Assembly (NCBI GenBank): GCA_026987995.1
Contig: JALSMC010000252.1
Location: 1-8,795, forward strand
From: Sulfurimonas sp.
Lineage (GTDB): Bacteria > Campylobacterota > Campylobacteria > Campylobacterales > Sulfurimonadaceae
DNA: 8,795 nt
Reading direction: 5' to 3'
This document shows, one piece after another, positions 5,578 to 8,795 of this stretch (positions are counted from its first letter, which is position 1; each line of letters starts with the position of its first letter). A model generated the notes under the pieces. That model was not told the origin of the DNA. It saw only the letters and a list, made by a program, of their open reading frames with translations, and ran no database searches. The translations under genes were made by a program, and so were the position numbers.

Positions 5578-7021
5578 CTCTTATAGCCTCCTCATCTAGT
5601 TCACCACTTTTTAGTTTAGCCATATAAGTGTTTAACTGCTCTCTTACATCTCCGCTAAGTATCAGTAATCCCAAGATATTTGGAAGAGCCATAGCGAGCA
5701 TAAGCATAAAGCTAAAGTCAACTAAGATTCCCGTACTTACTACCGTTGCTACAACAGATAGCGATAAAAACATTATCTTATAAACAATAGAAAACTTAGA
5801 ACCAAAAAGATAGACCCAAGCACGCTCACCGTAATACGACCATGAAATCATAGTTGAAAATGCAAATAAAAATATACTTATAGATAAAACTGTTGGAAAC
5901 CATGAGATAACAGTTCCATAAGCTGCACTAGTTAAAGCTGCACCCTCTTTGGCTGCAATAAGTGCTGTGTAAGCTCCATCAGGTTCAAAAACACCTGTAA
6001 TAATAATAACAAGTGCTGTCATAGTACAGATGATAACAGTATCTATAAAGGGCTCATAGAGTGCTACCATTCCTTGACGAACTGGGTACTTCGTCAGTGC
6101 TGGTGCATGAGCAACAGGAGAAGAGCCAATCCCCGCTTCACTTGAAAATACTGCTCTTTGAAAACCTTGGATAAGAGCACCTAAAGTACCTCCATAAACA
6201 GCACTAGAGCTAAAGGCCTCAGAAAAAATGAGTGCAAATGCATCATATATTTTGTCATAGTTTGAAGCTAAAATCCAAATAGAAGCACTAAGATAAATAA
6301 CTACCATTATAGGAACAAGTGTTTCAGTTATCGAAGCTATTCGCTTCACACCACCTATAATGACAGCTCCAGTTAATGTAGCAAGTATAAAACCAAATAC
6401 TAATGGGTTAGTTGCAAAATAAGGAATCTCATGAGAAATTACACTGTATGCTTGGGAAACTTGAAAAATATTTCCTCCACCAATAGCCCCACCAATCATC
6501 AAAAAAGCAAAAACTATCGCTAAACCTTTTCCAAAACCAGGATACCCTTTAGATGCCAAACCTTTAGAGAGGTACTCCATAGCACCACCCATAACAGTGC
6601 CATCTTTTAGAAAAACTCTATGCTGTATGGAGAGTGTCACTTCTGTAAACTTTAGACTCATTCCCAAAAAACCTGCAAATATCATCCAAAAAGTAGCCCC
6701 TGGACCACCGATGGCAACCGCTAGTGCAACACCAGCGATATTTCCTAGTCCTACAGTAGCACTTAGAGCCGTTGTAAGTGCTCCAAATGAAGATATGAGT
6801 CCTTTATCATCAGCAGTTGTGTAGCGTCCTCTAATGATGTCTAGTGAATGTTTAAATGCTCTAACATTTATAAACTTTGTAACAAAAGTCAAATAAATAC
6901 CACCAGAGATAAGCCATATCACCAAAAATGGTAAATGCACACCATCAATTGCTCCAAAAAGTATGTCAAAAAATAAAATAGACTCTAAAAAAGAGTTTGC
7001 TGCAGAAAAAAATTCGTTCAA
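5570..7021 (-). CDS. Sodium:alanine symporter, AGCS family
   Basis: Inner-membrane secondary transporter of 483 aa that imports alanine (or glycine) with Na+, on an APC/LeuT-like fold with about 10-11 helices. Family hallmarks are ALSATVGLGNIAGVA (85-99), GGPGATFWM (105-113), FSSEAGIGSSPVAHA (292-306) and ISWSYYGERAW (392-402). The C-terminal tail after residue 460 is charged and cytoplasmic. The length is usual for AgcS/DagA (about 450-540 aa). The start is TTG at 7021-7019: the reading frame is closed upstream by a TAG at 7042-7040, no ATG precedes the conserved region, and a GGGGG run at 7031-7027 sits 5 nt upstream as an unusual ribosome binding site. The gene overlaps the following 91-aa gene by 8 nt. 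Substrate preference cannot be read from the sequence. Confidence 0.95.
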   Translation of the reverse strand: MNEFFSAANSFLESILFFDILFGAIDGVHLPFLVIWLISGGIYLTFVTKFINVRAFKHSLDIIRGRYTTADDKGLISSFGALTTALSATVGLGNIAGVALAVAIGGPGATFWMIFAGFLGMSLKFTEVTLSIQHRVFLKDGTVMGGAMEYLSKGLASKGYPGFGKGLAIVFAFLMIGGAIGGGNIFQVSQAYSVISHEIPYFATNPLVFGFILATLTGAVIIGGVKRIASITETLVPIMVVIYLSASIWILASNYDKIYDAFALIFSEAFSSSAVYGGTLGALIQGFQRAVFSSEAGIGSSPVAHAPALTKYPVRQGMVALYEPFIDTVIICTMTALVIIITGVFEPDGAYTALIAAKEGAALTSAAYGTVISWFPTVLSISIFLFAFSTMISWSYYGERAWVYLFGSKFSIVYKIMFLSLSVVATVVSTGILVDFSFMLMLAMALPNILGLLILSGDVREQLNTYMAKLKSGELDEEAIRDE

Positions 7022-7050
7022 AATGACCCCCGTAAAATACTAATAGAGTT

Positions 7051-7056
7051 ATTGTA
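7051..7056 (-). promoter_or_regulatory. Probable -10 box of the AGCS symporter operon
   Basis: Minus-strand TACAAT (7056-7051) would start transcription near 7044, giving a leader of about 22 nt before the TTG start. The -35 position reads GCACTA and is weak. It lies back to back with the tRNA promoter, so this 142-bp gap is a divergent control region. Confidence 0.45.
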
Positions 7057-7088
7057 GCAAAGTAATTTATAATTAGTGCTAAATACTC

Positions 7089-7117
7089 TTGACTTTTTCT
7101 CAGTAATTGACTATAAT
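7089..7117 (+). promoter_or_regulatory. Strong sigma-70 promoter of the tRNA cluster
   Basis: TTGACT (7089-7094) and TATAAT (7112-7117) are separated by exactly 17 nt, the best promoter in the window. The discriminator TCCGGCTC after the -10 box is GC-rich against an AT-rich background, the signature of stable-RNA promoters under stringent (ppGpp) control. Transcription should begin near 7124, about 40 nt before tRNA-Pro. Confidence 0.85.
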
Positions 7118-7163
7118 TCCGGCTCATTAATCAGCACTAGCTGTTTGATTATTGTGTATAGGT

Positions 7164-7241
7164 CGGGGTGTAGCTCAGTATGGTTAGAGTACCTGGTTTG
7201 GGACCAGGGGGCCGAAGGTTCGAGTCCTTTCACCCCGACCA
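7164..7241 (+). tRNA. tRNA-Pro (anticodon TGG)
   Basis: Full cloverleaf. The acceptor stem CGGGGTG (7164-7170) pairs with CACCCCG (7231-7237), followed by A73 and encoded CCA (7239-7241). The anticodon stem CCTGG/CCAGG encloses the loop TTTGGGA, with TGG at 7199-7201, and the T-loop GTTCGAG is canonical. The three leader bases GGT (7161-7163) can also pair with ACC at the 3' end, extending the acceptor helix to 10 bp in the precursor. Confidence 0.96.
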
Positions 7242-7281
7242 CCTTTCAAAAAATTAAGATTTATATTAAAAAAATAACTAT

Positions 7282-7359
7282 GGTGGGATTAGCTCAGTTG
7301 GTTAGAGCACTGGTTTGTGGTGCCGGGGGTCGCGGGTTCGAATCCCGTATCCCACCCCA
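7282..7359 (+). tRNA. tRNA-His (anticodon GTG)
   Basis: The acceptor stem GTGGGAT (7283-7289) pairs with ATCCCAC (7349-7355). The gene encodes the extra G-1 at 7282 opposite C73 (7356), the identity element of histidine tRNA, followed by CCA (7357-7359). The anticodon GTG is at 7317-7319 in the loop TTGTGGT. The D-arm (TAGCTCAGTTGGTTAGAGCA) and T-arm (CGGGTTCGAATCCCG) are canonical. Confidence 0.97.
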
Positions 7360-7410
7360 TAATTTAATAAATATAAAACTTAATAAAAAAATAGTAACTA
7401 GTACAGAGTA

Positions 7411-7487
7411 GCGTTCGTGGCTCAACTGGATAGAGTTTCGGATTTCGGCTCCGAGGGTTATAGGTTCGAATCCTATCGGGCGCACCA
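7411..7487 (+). tRNA. tRNA-Arg (anticodon TCG)
   Basis: The acceptor stem GCGTTCG (7411-7417) pairs with CGGGCGC (7477-7483) with two G-U pairs, followed by A73 and encoded CCA. The anticodon stem TCGGA/TCCGA encloses the loop TTTCGGC, with TCG at 7445-7447. The T-arm ATAGGTTCGAATCCTAT is perfect. It reads CGA and other CGN codons. Confidence 0.94.
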
Positions 7488-7501
7488 CCTTCAGAATATA
7501 T

Positions 7502-7578
<77 letters not shown>

Positions 7579-7610
7579 CTACTTTTAAAGTAGAATAAAG
7601 AATTTTTAGT

Positions 7611-7616
7611 TACAAT
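7611..7616 (+). promoter_or_regulatory. Possible separate -10 box for tRNA-Leu
   Basis: TACAAT lies 24 nt before tRNA-Leu in the longest spacer of the tRNA cluster (62 nt) and is preceded by the T-rich AATTTTTAGT, the upstream context common in Campylobacterota promoters. No good -35 box is present. tRNA-Leu may therefore be made both from the main promoter and from this one. Confidence 0.4.
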
Positions 7617-7640
7617 TCTGCTCTTGTTAGACAATCACAT

Positions 7641-7725
7641 GCGGATGTGGTGAAATTGGTATACACGCCAGACTTAGGATCTGGTGCCGCAAGGCGTGGA
7701 GGTTCAAGTCCTCTCATCCGCACCA
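7641..7725 (+). tRNA. tRNA-Leu (anticodon TAG)
   Basis: Class II tRNA with a long variable arm. The acceptor stem GCGGATG (7641-7647) pairs with CATCCGC (7715-7721), followed by A73 and encoded CCA (7723-7725). The anticodon stem CCAGA/TCTGG encloses the loop CTTAGGA, with TAG at 7675-7677. The variable arm forms from TGCCGCAAGGCGT, and the T-loop is GTTCAAG. It reads CUA and other CUN codons. No terminator hairpin with a U-tract follows. Confidence 0.96.
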
Positions 7726-7764
7726 TCAAAAAAAATATTCATTTTAAACTAAGCCACTTTTATA

Positions 7765-7770
7765 TATACT
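7765..7770 (+). promoter_or_regulatory. Possible -10 box of the GGDEF gene, predicting a leaderless mRNA
   Basis: TATACT is followed by exactly 7 nt (TTATCTT) and then the ATG at 7778, so the predicted start site is the A of the start codon. No Shine-Dalgarno precedes the ATG, in keeping with a leaderless message. The -35 region is only T-rich (TTTTAA at 7742-7747). Readthrough from the tRNA cluster cannot be excluded. Confidence 0.4.
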
Positions 7771-7777
7771 TTATCTT

Positions 7778-8795
7778 ATGAAAAAATACTTCTTAACCTC
7801 TCTAGTTGTTTTACTAGTTTTTCTTGTCTTAATAACTATATTACTTTCTCAATACACACTTTCCACCTCTGAAAAAATTATTATTACTTTTGTTATCTCA
7901 CTCATAGTTGGTTATCTATTTCATCTTAAAATTGATACAGAAGATACAGTAAAAAAACTTCTAAAAGCAAAAGAAATATCAAAAGTAGGTTTTTGGTCCT
8001 TAGAATTTAGTAACGATACCCTATACTGGTCAGATGAGATTTATGAAATATTTGAAATCTCACCACAAAAGTTCAAACCATCCTATGAAAAATTTCTCGA
8101 TACTATCCATCCAGAAGATAGAAAAATTGTGAATGAGTCATTTACTAACTCTCTACAAACCAAAAAAGATTATGCAATTACACATAGACTTCTCATGAAT
8201 GATGGGACTATTAAATGGGTCAAAGAAGAGTGTCAAACAGATTTTGACAAGAATGGAAATCCTTTGGTCTCCATAGGTATTGTTACAGATACAACAAAAG
8301 AAGTAGAATACCTTCATGCTATCGAAAAATCTGAAAACATGTTAAATACTGTCCTAGATTCCACAAATGATATGATATTTTTTAAAGATAAAGATTTTAA
8401 CTATTTAGGCTCCAATAAGGAACATCAAAAATTTGTCGGAAAAACTAAAAAAGAGATAATTGGTCATAATGATTTTGAACTCTTTGATAAAGAGCTAGCT
8501 TCAATTATGCAAGAGACAGATATAATAATGTTAAAAAGTAATGAAATTTCTTCACATTATCAATGGGTAACATATCCCAATGGAGATAAATTTTACCTGC
8601 TTGTTAAAAAAATACCTTTTCATTATAATAAAACTGATATTGGAATTTTAGGGATAACTAGAGATATTACAGAACTTCACTTGGCACAAGAAAAAATTAA
8701 AGCCCAAGCGTATATGGATGAGTTAACAAAACTACATAACCGTAAGTCATATAATGAAAGGATAGAAGAATTGTTATCACTTAAAAAGCGTAACA
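7778..8795 (+). CDS. Membrane-anchored PAS-PAS-GGDEF protein, probable diguanylate cyclase, C-terminus cut by window edge
   Basis: The visible 339 residues begin MKKYFLTSLVVLLVFLVLIT and are open to the window edge. Two membrane helices (about 5-24 and 33-50) with a very short periplasmic loop anchor the protein. A first PAS domain of the PAS_3 type spans about 66-175 (GFWSLEFSNDTLYWSDEIYEIF, HPEDR at 111-115, DGTIKWVKEE, SIGIVTDTT). A second PAS spans about 186-300 (LDSTNDMIFFKDKDFNYLGSN, GITRDITEL). DELTKLHNR (314-322) is the standard entry of a GGDEF domain, so the missing part should make cyclic di-GMP, possibly followed by an EAL domain. Sensing would be intracellular through the PAS domains (ligand unknown), since almost nothing is exposed to the periplasm. 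The ATG at 7778 is the only plausible start: the frame is closed by TAA at 7745-7747, and the next in-frame ATG is inside the first PAS domain. Confidence 0.9.
   Translation, partial: MKKYFLTSLVVLLVFLVLITILLSQYTLSTSEKIIITFVISLIVGYLFHLKIDTEDTVKKLLKAKEISKVGFWSLEFSNDTLYWSDEIYEIFEISPQKFKPSYEKFLDTIHPEDRKIVNESFTNSLQTKKDYAITHRLLMNDGTIKWVKEECQTDFDKNGNPLVSIGIVTDTTKEVEYLHAIEKSENMLNTVLDSTNDMIFFKDKDFNYLGSNKEHQKFVGKTKKEIIGHNDFELFDKELASIMQETDIIMLKSNEISSHYQWVTYPNGDKFYLLVKKIPFHYNKTDIGILGITRDITELHLAQEKIKAQAYMDELTKLHNRKSYNERIEELLSLKKRN

Noticed and set aside
7076..7411. Plus-strand frame containing GCSSVWLEYLVWDQGAEG and GLAQLVRALVCGAGGRG
   Set aside because: It is the conceptual translation of tRNA-Pro and tRNA-His plus their promoter; no ribosome binding site or protein family fits.
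7294..7488. Minus-strand frame with peptide GGIRDSNPRPPAPQTSAL
   Set aside because: It is the antisense of tRNA-His and tRNA-Arg; this peptide type is a well-known spurious annotation over tRNA genes.
7726..7764. Terminator after the tRNA cluster
   Set aside because: The A-run after the CCA is on the wrong strand for a U-tract, and no stem precedes it.
7641..7777. Integration site of a mobile island at the tRNA-Leu 3' end
   Set aside because: No integrase, no repeated tRNA 3' fragment downstream, and the next gene is an ordinary-looking signalling gene; the window ends too soon to test further.

Overview
The window looks like chromosomal DNA of a Campylobacterota (former Epsilonproteobacteria) member, most likely a Sulfurimonas/Sulfuricurvum/Arcobacter-type bacterium. 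This rests on the AT-rich composition, the codon use, promoters with good -10 boxes but weak -35 boxes, and the gene set: KdsD, a short Nnr, ThiG, a bacteriohemerythrin, a short 4-TM CopD-like protein and a PAS/GGDEF regulator. The genus is an inference from style and protein resemblance, not a database match.

Layout. (i) 1-1878, minus strand: a 4-TM histidine-containing membrane protein and yaeQ (TTG start) form a tight pair. Downstream is kdsD (arabinose-5-phosphate isomerase, LPS Kdo pathway), whose 3' end runs off the left edge. Between yaeQ and kdsD lies a 270-bp element (620-889) bounded by perfect 30-bp terminal inverted repeats, with a hairpin-rich interior. It contains the yaeQ stop codon and abuts the kdsD promoter. 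(ii) 1952-5318, plus strand: an unnamed P-loop ATPase and the bifunctional NAD(P)HX epimerase/dehydratase Nnr are 2 nt apart. Then, behind its own -10 box, comes thiG (thiazole synthase), whose stop codon overlaps the start of a hemerythrin gene (TAATG). (iii) 5302-7021, minus strand: an AGCS-family Na+/alanine symporter (TTG start) overlaps by 8 nt a 91-aa protein of unknown function. The 3' end of that small gene overlaps the hemerythrin gene by 17 nt, tail to tail. (iv) 7089-7725, plus strand: a tRNA cluster Pro(TGG)-His(GTG)-Arg(TCG)-Arg(TCT)-Leu(TAG), all with encoded CCA, behind a near-consensus sigma-70 promoter with a GC-rich discriminator. (v) 7778-end: the N-terminal part of a membrane-anchored PAS-PAS-GGDEF protein (probable diguanylate cyclase), cut by the right edge.

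Most genes are housekeeping: cell-envelope sugar synthesis, repair of damaged NAD(P)H, thiamine biosynthesis, alanine transport and translation. No CRISPR array, toxin-antitoxin pair, phage gene or transposase is visible. The observations most worth following are the long-inverted-repeat element at 620-889, the translational coupling of a di-iron O2-binding protein to thiazole synthase, the uncharacterised P-loop ATPase tied to Nnr, and two genes (kdsD and the GGDEF gene) whose -10 boxes sit so close to the ATG that leaderless mRNAs are predicted.
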